From contig JASJCB010000049.1 of the NCBI GenBank assembly GCA_030066195.1, positions 1-64,000 on the forward strand: a stretch of DNA of 64,000 nucleotides, given 5' to 3'. Position numbers and translations under genes: made by a program. The stretch comes from Acidobacteriota bacterium (lineage in GTDB: Bacteria > Acidobacteriota > Holophagae > Acanthopleuribacterales > Acanthopleuribacteraceae). The notes beneath the pieces were generated by a model that was given only the letters and a program-made list of their open reading frames with translations, made no database searches and was not told the DNA's origin. Below are positions 30,718-38,795 of this stretch, piece by piece; the first letter of the stretch is position 1; each line of letters begins with the position of its first letter.

Positions 30718-33700
30718 ATGTTTCGGTCGATTTGGATCTCACTTTTGCTTCTACCGGTCAGTCAACAAGTGGAGGCCCGCGAGCGCCGGCCCACACGGAG
30801 TGTCCGCTTTGAGCAAATCCGTGTGGATCAGCGCATTGCCAACACCAAAATCAACTGCATGCTCCAAGATCACCTGGGATGGATGTGGTTCGGTACCGAT
30901 AACGGCCTGCTGCGTTTCAACGGCTTTGGCTTCAAAACCTGGAAGAATACCGAGGAGAATCCCAATATCCTGACCGAGGACAAGGTTTTGTGTTTGTTCG
31001 AGGATCGTGACGGCTATATTTGGATCGGAACCACCAACGGTTTGAACCGCTATGACCGGCGAACCGACAGCTTTAGCCACTACCGGCCCGAGCCACAAAC
31101 GCCCGGCGGTTTGCCGGCCGCCGAATTGATCGCCGTGTGTGAAGGTGCGGACGGTTCTCTATGGATCGCCACCAGGGGAAAAGGCATCCTGGTCATGACC
31201 GCGGTGCATCGACGTGCCGAACCGCATTCGGCGCGTTTCGAACACCTGACAACCGACAGCGCAGCCTCCAAGCCGGCAAGCAATTGGATTTTCGATCTTT
31301 TTGTGGACAAGGCCGGCGTCTTGTGGGTCGGCACGTTGAAGGGCTTGATGCTGTGGAAGCCTGGCCAGGAACTCGTCCCGGCGGATATTACCGCGGAAGA
31401 GATGGGGGGTAGCAACCAGGTGCTGGCGATTACCCAGGATCGCCAGGGCGCTTTGTGGCTGGGAGTGAAAAACAATATGGTGCGGTTCGAGCCCACGACC
31501 GGCCGGGTGAGGAGTATTTTCGACCGCTTCGATCATCTGAAACTTAGCGGGCCCCTTTATCCTTCCGGCATCGAAGAGGATATGAACGGGAAGCTATGGG
31601 TGGCCACCGTGGGCAACGGACTATTGCTCTATGATCCCAAGGCCGACAGGTTGACGCAATTCTTGCCGGACCCACTGAACCTCAACGGTATCGGTTCCAA
31701 ATGGCTGTGGTCCATGATGGTCGATAGGACGGGCCTTTTATGGATCGGCACCGTTGATAAAGGCATCTACCTGCATAACCCGGAAACCTCGCGCTTCGGC
31801 CATTTCCGTTTGGCCGCGGATCAAAAGGAGCCGGACCCCGGCATCACCGCGGTTCACCAGGATACCGACGGCTCCCTCTGGTTGGGCACCAATCAAGGCG
31901 TGTTCCGCTATCATCGGGACGGCAGCCTTTCGGGGCATTTCGCTCACGATCCGAACGACCCGTCCTCATTGGGCTATGGATTGATTTCGTCCTTTCTGCC
32001 GGACCACCGGGGCCTCATGTGGATAGCGACAAGGGGCGGCGGTTTGACCCTGATTCCGCGCGACGGCTCGGCGCCTGTCCGGCGTTACTTGAACGATCGG
32101 CAAGATCCTTCCAGCCTGGCTCACGATGCCGTCCTCAGCATGTATCAGGATCGTCGGAAACGTATCTGGATCGGCACCGTGGGCGGCGGTCTTGACCTGT
32201 TTGAAGACGGCAGGTTCACCCATTTTCTTGCGGGGACCTCCGAAAACAGCATCAGCGGTGACACCATCTACGCGATTACCGAGGACCGGGACGGAAGGTT
32301 GTGGTTCGGCACCGATGACGGACTGTGCTATCGTCAAAAAGGCGTGTTCCAACAGTTTCGCCATAACCTGGAAGATCCGAAAGCCTTGAACGACCGGCGT
32401 GTTCTCAGTTTGTGTCTTACCCAACGGGGAACCCTATGGGTAGGAACCTATCGGGGCTTGAACCGCCTGGTCGAGGACGGCGACAGGTTTTTCTTCGAAC
32501 GCTTCGGTGAAAAGGAGGGCCTACCTACCGGCATCGAGGCCGTCCTGGAAGACGCCGCCGGACTGTTGTGGATCAGTTCGCCCCACGGTCTGGTGAGATT
32601 CGACCCGGAACGCAAACTCAGCCGGACCTATACCGCCCGCGACGGCATGCAGTCCGACAGTTTCATTGGGAGCGCCGCCTTCAAGAACAGCGCGGGAAAG
32701 TTGTATTTCGGCGGTGAAGGCGGCTTCAATGTGTTCGATCCCCTGACTATTCGGGACAACCCTTTGCCGCCGCGCGTATTCCTGACCAGCCTGTCCATAT
32801 TCAACGAGCCGGTCAGCCACCGTCAGCCGTCTTCACCGCTTCAGGAACCTATCGGCCTGGCTCGGCAAGTTTCGTTGACTCATCGTGAAAACTTTATCTC
32901 CCTGGAATTCGTCGCCCTGGATTACGCCGTTCCCGAACGCAACCGCTATGCCTACAAAATGGAGGGCCTTCACGACGAGTGGCGGTTTACCAGCGGTGTC
33001 AAAAACGATGTAACCTACGCTAACCTTTCACCGGGGAATTATGTCTTCCATGTCAAGGGAAGTAACCGGGACGGCCGCTGGCAGGAAGAGGCGCGGACCT
33101 TGGGCGTGGTGGTCAAGCCGCCGTTCTGGGCTACGCGCCCGGCCTACGCGCTTTACGGTATGGTTTTACTGCTGTCGATCCTTGCCTATTTGCGCGCGGC
33201 AAAAAACAAACTGGACCATGAACGGCAAATCAATGAGCGCTTGGACCGCAAAGTTGCGGAACGTACACGAGACCTGGAAGAGCGCAACGACGAGGTGCTG
33301 CGGCAACAGCGCAAACTCAGGGAAATGGACCAACTGAAGACACGGTTTTTCACCAATCTGTCCCATGAATTCCGAACACCCCTCACCCTTATTCTGGGTC
33401 CGTTGGAAGATCTCCCGGCCCATGCCGATTTACCCTCCCAGGTCGTGAACACTCACCAGGGGATTCGGCGTAATGCCTTGCGCTTGCTACAGATGATCAA
33501 TGAATTGTTGGATGTCTCCAAATTGGAGGCCGGCCGCATGATCCTGCATATCTATGAAATGGACATGGTTGCTTTTATCGATCATTGTCTGGCTCAGTTC
33601 AAACCGCTGGAACAGCAGGGTCCTTCTCTATCGGCACGGTTGCCGGACCATCCCGTCACCGTGTTTTTCGACCCGGATAAGATGGAAAAGGTGGTGTCCA

Positions 33701-34899
33701 ACCTCGTCTTCAACGCATTCAAGCACGTGCCCCCTTCCGGGCGCATTGTGGTCACTCTCAGCGAGGAAGACGAGTTCGTGCAGTTCTCGGTCAAAGACAA
33801 CGGTCCGGGTATCGATGCGAGCCGTTTACCGCATCTTTTCGACCGGTTCTACCAGGCGGGAACCGGGACCGGTAAGTTTCACGGTACAGGCATCGGTCTT
33901 GCCCTCGCCAGGGAATTGGTAGAACTGCACGCGGGACAAATCGGGGTGTCCAGTGAACAGGATTTCGGTAGCGAATTTACGGTCCGGCTACCCAAGGGCT
34001 GCCGGCATTTCAAGCCGGAGCAGTTATCCGCGGATATCCCGGCCGATATGCCCGTTGAACCACCGTCCCGCTTCGATCCGGAAACGCTTCGCATGCAGGA
34101 ACCGGACGGCTCACCGGATGAGACCACTGAAGAAAACCAGGGAAGAACAACCGTCTTGTTGATCGAGGATAATTCGGAGATGCGGGCTTATCTTGCAGCC
34201 ATGCTGCAAACCCACTACCGGATCCTGTCGGCGGAGAGCGGTGAAGACGGCATGGTCCGTGCGTTGGAGGAGATACCCGATTTGATCATCTGCGATGTCA
34301 TGCTGCCGGGGATCAGCGGTTTGGAGGTATGCCGAAAGCTGAAGCAGGACGAGCACACCAGCCATATTCCCGTGATCATCTTGACGGCGCGCGCAGCGGC
34401 GGACCAGACCATCGAAGGATTGGCCCACGATGCGGACGTCTATATCACCAAACCCTTCAACAGCGGAATTCTCCTATCCCAAATCGATAACTTGATCCGT
34501 AACCGCCGTCTGCTGCGAGACCTGTATTCCCAAAAGATCACGGCTGCCGCGGCCGACATCGAGGTGCTCTCCGGTGAAGCGCAATTCCTGAAAAAGGTCG
34601 TGGTCTGTGTGGAAGAAAACCTTTCCGAGCCGGGTTTCGGTGTAAACGAACTGGCGGAGGCATTGGGGTTCAGCCGGCGCCAACTGCTCCGTAAAATCGC
34701 CGCGACCACGGGCAAAACGCCGTCGGAGATCATGCGTGACATTCGTTTGGAGCGAGCCGCTCATTTACTGAGAAACCATACCGATCAGATTACACAAATT
34801 GCCTATACGGTAGGCTTTGCCAAACCCCAATATTTTGCCAAAAAATTCCGCGAGGTTTATGGAAAAACACCATCGGAATACGCTGCCGAGTTCCGGTAA
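30718..34899 (+). CDS. Hybrid two-component sensor kinase/response regulator with AraC output (HTCS type)
   Basis: 1393 residues with all parts of a two-component system in one chain. A signal peptide (MFRSIWISLLLLPVSQQVEA) is followed by a periplasmic double propeller of Reg_prop repeats (recurring W-x-G-T-x-x-G, to about residue 690), then a Y_Y_Y domain (YAYKMEGLHDEWRF). After these come one membrane helix near 810-832, a coiled coil, HisKA with phospho-acceptor His near 883 (NLSHEFRTPLT), HATPase (DNGPGID, GTGIGLAL), a receiver with Asp near 1192 (ICDVMLPG) and a C-terminal AraC HTH (1290-1392). The ATG at 30718 follows AGGA by eight bases; an in-frame ATG at 30700 lacks a site. Family knowledge: such proteins sense extracellular ligands, usually glycans, and activate neighbouring genes. 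Here the neighbours on both sides are precursor peptides rather than a polysaccharide locus, so target and ligand are unknown. Confidence 0.92.
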   Translation: MFRSIWISLLLLPVSQQVEARERRPTRSVRFEQIRVDQRIANTKINCMLQDHLGWMWFGTDNGLLRFNGFGFKTWKNTEENPNILTEDKVLCLFEDRDGYIWIGTTNGLNRYDRRTDSFSHYRPEPQTPGGLPAAELIAVCEGADGSLWIATRGKGILVMTAVHRRAEPHSARFEHLTTDSAASKPASNWIFDLFVDKAGVLWVGTLKGLMLWKPGQELVPADITAEEMGGSNQVLAITQDRQGALWLGVKNNMVRFEPTTGRVRSIFDRFDHLKLSGPLYPSGIEEDMNGKLWVATVGNGLLLYDPKADRLTQFLPDPLNLNGIGSKWLWSMMVDRTGLLWIGTVDKGIYLHNPETSRFGHFRLAADQKEPDPGITAVHQDTDGSLWLGTNQGVFRYHRDGSLSGHFAHDPNDPSSLGYGLISSFLPDHRGLMWIATRGGGLTLIPRDGSAPVRRYLNDRQDPSSLAHDAVLSMYQDRRKRIWIGTVGGGLDLFEDGRFTHFLAGTSENSISGDTIYAITEDRDGRLWFGTDDGLCYRQKGVFQQFRHNLEDPKALNDRRVLSLCLTQRGTLWVGTYRGLNRLVEDGDRFFFERFGEKEGLPTGIEAVLEDAAGLLWISSPHGLVRFDPERKLSRTYTARDGMQSDSFIGSAAFKNSAGKLYFGGEGGFNVFDPLTIRDNPLPPRVFLTSLSIFNEPVSHRQPSSPLQEPIGLARQVSLTHRENFISLEFVALDYAVPERNRYAYKMEGLHDEWRFTSGVKNDVTYANLSPGNYVFHVKGSNRDGRWQEEARTLGVVVKPPFWATRPAYALYGMVLLLSILAYLRAAKNKLDHERQINERLDRKVAERTRDLEERNDEVLRQQRKLREMDQLKTRFFTNLSHEFRTPLTLILGPLEDLPAHADLPSQVVNTHQGIRRNALRLLQMINELLDVSKLEAGRMILHIYEMDMVAFIDHCLAQFKPLEQQGPSLSARLPDHPVTVFFDPDKMEKVVSNLVFNAFKHVPPSGRIVVTLSEEDEFVQFSVKDNGPGIDASRLPHLFDRFYQAGTGTGKFHGTGIGLALARELVELHAGQIGVSSEQDFGSEFTVRLPKGCRHFKPEQLSADIPADMPVEPPSRFDPETLRMQEPDGSPDETTEENQGRTTVLLIEDNSEMRAYLAAMLQTHYRILSAESGEDGMVRALEEIPDLIICDVMLPGISGLEVCRKLKQDEHTSHIPVIILTARAAADQTIEGLAHDADVYITKPFNSGILLSQIDNLIRNRRLLRDLYSQKITAAAADIEVLSGEAQFLKKVVVCVEENLSEPGFGVNELAEALGFSRRQLLRKIAATTGKTPSEIMRDIRLERAAHLLRNHTDQITQIAYTVGFAKPQYFAKKFREVYGKTPSEYAAEFR

Positions 34900-34919
34900 T
34901 CAAAAATGGGAAAAGCAGT

Positions 34920-34945
34920 GTACGGCAATTGGAAAATTACCGTAC
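34920..34945 (+). terminator. Hairpin after the hybrid regulator
   Basis: Inverted repeat GTACGG-C-AATT / AATT-A-CCGTAC around a GGAA loop, one mismatch, 20 bases after the regulator stop. No T-run follows, so intrinsic termination is only possible, not certain. Confidence 0.4.
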
Positions 34946-35012
34946 GCCTTAGGAACAGCCATAGGCTGAAGATGGATGGAAGCTAAGTCTACTCAAAACC
35001 TGAAGATTCTTG

Positions 35013-35159
35013 TTAGCAGGCTGCCGTACAACAAGGCCTAGTTTTCTGTGTAGCAACAGTAAAATCACTCCCTCCTTGTGCATTAAAGTGAGACTTTTTG
35101 TTTTTCTCGAATGTAACAAAGCTCTTAACACTCAATGCGTCTAACGAAAGCTTTTTCAT
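35013..35159 (-). CDS. Lanthipeptide-like precursor peptide C
   Basis: 48-residue peptide, too short for usual ORF cut-offs. GGAGGAG lies just before the ATG at 35159. Leader residues 1-30 read KKLSLDALSVKSFVT and end NAQGG. The 18-residue core is rich in Thr and ends P-C-C-T-A-A-C, with three Cys including the terminal one. The leader matches precursors A, B and D position by position (Leu spacing, S-F-V-T, Gly-Gly). It converges on the hybrid regulator and diverges from precursor D. Assignment as a RiPP precursor is inferred from this pattern and the strong ribosome-binding site. Confidence 0.78.
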   Translation of the reverse strand: MKKLSLDALSVKSFVTFEKNKKSHFNAQGGSDFTVATQKTRPCCTAAC

Positions 35160-35240
35160 CTTCTCCTCCAGAATGCAAACGAAAAACCACGCGTTGTTAT
35201 TAAAGCGGGCTCATTATAGGCCTGAATTAGGAAATCGAGG

Positions 35241-35386
35241 TAGCCTCAGCCGGGACATTTGGAGCTAAATTTGAGACATGCCGACAATGTAAAGCACAAC
35301 TATCCCCAATTGAGGCACTTGGAAGCATGATAGCCCCGATCGGGACATAAACCCGCTAAATTCGGGAAATGTCTCGATTATGGCTA
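35241..35386. repeat. Six copies of an 18-bp motif between divergent precursors
   Basis: Degenerate copies of TAGCCYCRATCGGGACAT occur in both orientations: forward at 35241, 35262, 35331 and about 35353; reverse at 35300-35317 and 35369-35386. The copy at 35331 contains a perfect CCCGATCGGG palindrome. The array fills the 305-bp gap between precursor C (leftward) and precursor D (rightward). It could be a set of operator sites for the two divergent promoters, or a relic of an insertion-sequence end with multiple terminal repeats (IS21-like arrangement). No transposase is present. Confidence 0.6.
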
Positions 35387-35464
35387 CAGTTGGTCTCTCA
35401 TGGGTTTCAGGGTTTTGTTAGCCTGGTTTTGCCTTTAAACTTTCACTCGTTATAGGAGTCCATT

Positions 35465-35608
35465 ATGAAAAAGAAACTAGAACTGAACAAACTGGAAATC
35501 CAGAGCTTTTTGACCGATCCTGAGAAAAAACAAGTCGATGGTGGGAACGACCTGGGATCAGTGTCGCCTCCAATCTGCACTTGCGTGTGCTGCACAAAAA
35601 TTTGCTAG
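35465..35608 (+). CDS. Lanthipeptide-like precursor peptide D
   Basis: 47-residue peptide with GGAG six bases before the ATG. Leader residues 1-27 read KKKLELNKLEIQSFLT and end DGG. The 20-residue core has Ser and Thr followed by a compact Cys cluster (C-T-C-V-C-C-T-K-I-C), five Cys in all with Cys last. The leader is the closest of the set to the broken copy downstream (LNKLEIQSFLT versus LKKLEVRSFLT), suggesting local duplication. No biosynthetic enzyme adjoins it. Confidence 0.8.
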   Translation: MKKKLELNKLEIQSFLTDPEKKQVDGGNDLGSVSPPICTCVCCTKIC

Positions 35609-35737
35609 CGAAACAAATGATTGGGTGCAATGCAACGTGTTGCGATGCACCCAACTTTTCGAACCATAACGCAAGCGAACCGGCCGGTAGTCTTTCGGTT
35701 TATTGATGATTTCCCGGTACAAGAACGGGTGTTCACT

Positions 35738-35866
35738 GTGAAAACGAAGATGAATCTTAAGAAACTGGAAGTTCGGAGTTTTTTGACGCAAAACCATTAT
35801 AAAGTCTAAAAGGAGGTGGAGATCATTAAGGTTGGGCTGGAAACCCTGTGTCCTGTCTGCGATTAA
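35738..35866 (+). pseudogene. Broken precursor peptide E (leader with in-frame stop)
   Basis: From the GTG at 35738 the frame gives KTKMNLKKLEVRSFLTQ, the same leader as precursor D, but ends after 23 codons at a TAA (35807-35809) before any Gly-Gly. Reading on in the same frame gives 18 further codons ending in C-P-V-C-D before a second TAA at 35864-35866, which looks like a residual core. The simplest reading is a duplicated precursor inactivated by a nonsense mutation and loss of the Gly-Gly site. There is no good ribosome-binding site before the GTG or the internal ATG at 35750. Confidence 0.6.
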
Positions 35867-36105
35867 CGCATTCTCAAAGATCAACAGGCCGAACTCTGCA
35901 CGTAGAGGACGGCCCGGGGCTGACCGCCTACCTGGTCTGTCGGAACTGTTGCCGCGAACTGGAGTAACAGGCCGGGATGACCACGAGCACATTGTTCTTG
36001 AGAAATATCGCCTCGCTGGGTTGTATTACCTAGATTTGGACCAAATACCACCACTTTTCGGTCCAAAAAGCCTCTTGGAAAGACGTCAAGGGGTCTTGTG
36101 CCCGA

Positions 36106-36540
36106 GAACGGGACCGGTTGGCACTCGTCGGAGCGGTTCCGTTCCCGGGAACAGGACCGTCTTCGGGGTCGAAGACCGGTTCCGTTCCCGAGATTGGTTA
36201 TACCTGGACAACCCGAAGTCGGTTCCAATCCCGGAAAAGTGCCCAACCAAACCATCAACTCGGGTTGTTTTTCGCGGAAACGCCCTTAAGGCTCTCGGCC
36301 GATGAGGCTCCGAACCGGGCACGAAGTTGTGAAACTGACGGCTCATGGCGCCGATATCGGGGAATGATACTGCTTCGTCAGTTCTCGGCGTCCGTTTCTT
36401 CGGGCTTTAAACTCCCATTTCGTACATGGACAATCCGATTCCCGGCCGTCGCGTTGTGTTTTTCATTTTGACAATACCGCCGCCCGAGAACGGCGCCCCG
36501 TTTCGTCGGCAACCCGGTCCCGTTACCGGGAATGGAACCG
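36106..36540. repeat. Array of CGGTYCCRTTCCCG half-sites with two 26-bp palindromes
   Basis: At least seven copies of the half-site CGGTYCCRTTCCCGRGA, in both orientations, lie in this gene-free stretch. Paired halves form imperfect palindromes of exactly 26 bp at 36134-36159 (centre TTCCCGGGAA) and 36515-36540. Single halves are at about 36101-36118 (reverse), 36177-36194 and 36220-36235. The spanning open frames contain no protein-like sequence. This looks like a REP-type or other palindromic intergenic repeat family. Confidence 0.6.
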
Positions 36541-36558
36541 ACGCAATCACAAATCAGT

Positions 36559-36586
36559 TTGCACAATCGGTGGGGTGTGCTATAAC
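36559..36586 (+). promoter_or_regulatory. Sigma70-like promoter for the S51/esterase operon
   Basis: TTGCAC at 36559-36564 and TATAAC at 36581-36586, separated by 16 bases, with a TGC just before the -10. Predicted start near 36593, about 57 bases before the first gene. Confidence 0.5.
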
Positions 36587-36602
36587 GCTTAGTCTTTCTC
36601 AT

Positions 36603-36624
36603 GCGCCCGGCAAACGCCGGGCGC
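36603..36624 (+). promoter_or_regulatory. Perfect 9-bp hairpin in the 5' leader of the S51-like gene
   Basis: GCGCCCGGC / GCCGGGCGC with an AAAC loop, 25 bases before the start codon and downstream of the predicted promoter. No T-run follows. It may control mRNA stability or ribosome access. Confidence 0.4.
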
Positions 36625-36649
36625 CCGCCATTCTATCGTGGAGCGGTTC

Positions 36650-37579
36650 ATGTCTGACTTGCTGCTATTTGGACCTCAACGATTCCAATCCACCATCGGC
36701 GATGCCTTGAACGCCATGGAAGTCGAGGGCCCTTGCGCCGTGATCACGGCCGGTTGGCAGGAGCGCGAAATGGAAATGGATGAACTTGTGGCCGGCATCG
36801 ACCGCGAGGTCATCAACCTGCGCCTTCATCACCGCGCCGAGGAGTTTTTCGAGGCCGATACCATCTTCCGCGACGCCCATCGCGGACACCAACAGCGCAT
36901 GCGTCAGTTGCAGGAGATCTATCGGATTCGCCTCAGCCATACCCTGGCCTGTGTCCACCAACTCACCGGGAACCTGGACAACTGGCCCGAGGACGTGGTT
37001 CTGGCCGAGATCGAAGACGCCCTGGCCATGGTTCGCGAGTTGGATCGGCATCACCTGGGCCACATGCGCAATTTGCAGGAAGCCTTCCTGGAAGAATGGC
37101 AGCCCTATGCGCGACCCGCCTTGAAGGAACACCACCTGGAATTAACCGATACCCTGTACCGTTGCCCCGCGGTTTTAATCGCCGGCGGTCACGTTGCGGT
37201 TTTGTTGAACCGTTTGCGCCTGCTGGGTTTGGAAGGCCCCATCCGCGAGAAGACCGTGCTGGCCTCGTCCGCCGGCGCCATGGTGCTGGGCGAGCAGGTG
37301 GTTCTTTTCCACGATTCGCCGCCGCAGGGACCGGGTTACGCCGAGGTTTTCGAAGCCGGCCTGGGTCTTTTCGACGATCTGGTCCCGCTGCCTCACGCGC
37401 GCAATCGCCTGCTTTTGGACAACCCCACCCGAGTTTCCATCTTTGCGCGAAGGTTCGAGGCCGCGTCCTGCCTTACGCTTGACGACGGCGCTCGCGTGGA
37501 CCGCGTGGACGGCCGGTGGCATCCCCGACAAAATATCCACCGTCTGAAATCCGATGGTACCGTGGAGGAGTTAGCGTGA
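36650..37579 (+). CDS. Peptidase S51 / class I amidotransferase-like protein
   Basis: 309 residues, cytoplasmic. The ATG at 36650 follows GGAG by six bases; an earlier frame start at 36638 has none. The C-terminal half carries the nucleophile elbow of the S51 (peptidase E/cyanophycinase) fold, ASSAGAMVLGE near residue 205-215, preceded by a strand/turn IAGGHVAVLLNRL. The N-terminal half (FGPQ..., AVITAGWQERE) fits the first strands of the same fold, with an inserted helical region rich in Arg, His and Glu. Family members cleave dipeptides or cyanophycin-type polymers. The substrate here is unknown. The next gene overlaps by four bases (GTGA), so translation is probably coupled. The esterase and ATP-grasp neighbours suggest a peptide- or amide-related pathway. 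Confidence 0.65.
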   Translation: MSDLLLFGPQRFQSTIGDALNAMEVEGPCAVITAGWQEREMEMDELVAGIDREVINLRLHHRAEEFFEADTIFRDAHRGHQQRMRQLQEIYRIRLSHTLACVHQLTGNLDNWPEDVVLAEIEDALAMVRELDRHHLGHMRNLQEAFLEEWQPYARPALKEHHLELTDTLYRCPAVLIAGGHVAVLLNRLRLLGLEGPIREKTVLASSAGAMVLGEQVVLFHDSPPQGPGYAEVFEAGLGLFDDLVPLPHARNRLLLDNPTRVSIFARRFEAASCLTLDDGARVDRVDGRWHPRQNIHRLKSDGTVEELA

Positions 37580-38712
37580 CCCTGGCTATTCGCGCACTTG
37601 AGCAACGCAAGGACCTCAACGAGGCCGTGATCGACGAGTTCATCGAGAATTACGACTTCCCCATCGTGGAAGACAACGCCATCACCTTCGTCTTCCGCGG
37701 CAAGGTGGAAGAGGTACGGCTGCAACACTGGGTTTACGGTCTGGAAAGTGCGCCCGAGTTGACCCGCCTGGGCGAAACCGATCTGTGGTACCTCATCCTG
37801 GACCTGCCTGCCAAATCGCGCATCGAGTATAAATTCGATATCGTTACCAACGGCAAGCACGAGTGGGTGCACGATCCCTTCAACCCCCAGGTCGCACACG
37901 ATCCCTTCGGCTTCAATTCGGTGGTGCACACCCCGGGTTACGTCACCCCGGATTGGACCTTTTTCGAAGCCGAGACCAGGCCCGGCAGCATCGAGGACTA
38001 CCAGATCAGCAGCAAGGTCTTCGGCGGCGAACGTGCGATTTCGGTCTACCTGCCGGCTCGTTTCCGGGCCACGCGCCGTTACCCGCTGCTGATTGTTCAC
38101 GACGGTATGGACTATGTGCGATATGCGGCCTTGCACACGGTTCTGGACAACCTGATCCACCGCCTGGAGTTGTCTCATATGATCGTGGTCTTCACCCAGG
38201 CCGTCGATCGCTTGGAAGAGTACGCCGCTGACGAGCGCCATGCCGAATTCATCGTGGAAGAAGTATTACCCTGGGTTGAAAAACGCTATCCCATCCAGCC
38301 CAACCCCGCCCAGCGCGGCCTGATGGGCGCCAGTTTCGGCGCCGTTGCCTCGCTGGCTGCCGCCTGGCGTTATCCGGGCGTTTTCGGCAGGTTGATGCTG
38401 CAATCGGGATCGTTTGCCTTTACCGACATCGGCGCCAACCCGCGCGGCCCGGCTTTTGAACCCGTGGTTCGTTTCATGAACGCGTTTCGCGACAAACCCG
38501 GGCGGCCGACCAACAAAATCTACATGAGTTGCGGCATCTACGAGTCGCTGATCTACGAGAATCGCTCGCTGCTGCCCATGTTGCAGCAAACGGGCATGCA
38601 GGTGAAGTATGTGGAAGCCCGCGACGGGCACAACTGGGAAAACTGGCGCGACCGGTTGCGTGAGGGCCTGTCGTGGCTGTTTCCCGGACCGTTGTGGATG
38701 GTTTACGAATAA
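37576..38712 (+). CDS. Enterochelin-esterase-like alpha/beta hydrolase
   Basis: 378 residues starting at a GTG that overlaps the upstream stop and follows GGAGGAG. Residues to about 140 resemble the N-terminal beta-sandwich of Fes-type esterases (VTFVFRGKVEEVRL, LPAKSRIEYKFDI). The rest is an esterase D-family alpha/beta hydrolase: VYLPARF, LLIVHDGMDY, the nucleophile motif GASFGA near residue 253, and the C-terminal histidine in ARDGHNWENWRDRL. Characterised relatives hydrolyse ferric enterobactin or other esters. No signal peptide is present, so it acts in the cytoplasm. No siderophore genes are visible. The coupled S51-like gene and the downstream ATP-grasp gene are a better guide to its role. 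Confidence 0.8.
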   Translation: MTLAIRALEQRKDLNEAVIDEFIENYDFPIVEDNAITFVFRGKVEEVRLQHWVYGLESAPELTRLGETDLWYLILDLPAKSRIEYKFDIVTNGKHEWVHDPFNPQVAHDPFGFNSVVHTPGYVTPDWTFFEAETRPGSIEDYQISSKVFGGERAISVYLPARFRATRRYPLLIVHDGMDYVRYAALHTVLDNLIHRLELSHMIVVFTQAVDRLEEYAADERHAEFIVEEVLPWVEKRYPIQPNPAQRGLMGASFGAVASLAAAWRYPGVFGRLMLQSGSFAFTDIGANPRGPAFEPVVRFMNAFRDKPGRPTNKIYMSCGIYESLIYENRSLLPMLQQTGMQVKYVEARDGHNWENWRDRLREGLSWLFPGPLWMVYE

Positions 38713-38795
38713 AAGACCCGTCATGGACGGAATGTCTTCGTGTTAGAATGCCTCATATAACGGGTTTTTCATAAAGAGCTTTAGGGGGATTTGCC

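Noticed and set aside
35832-36305. 157-codon plus-strand frame
   Set aside because: Half of it consists of the translated CGGTYCCRTTCCCG repeats; no protein-like sequence and no start signal.
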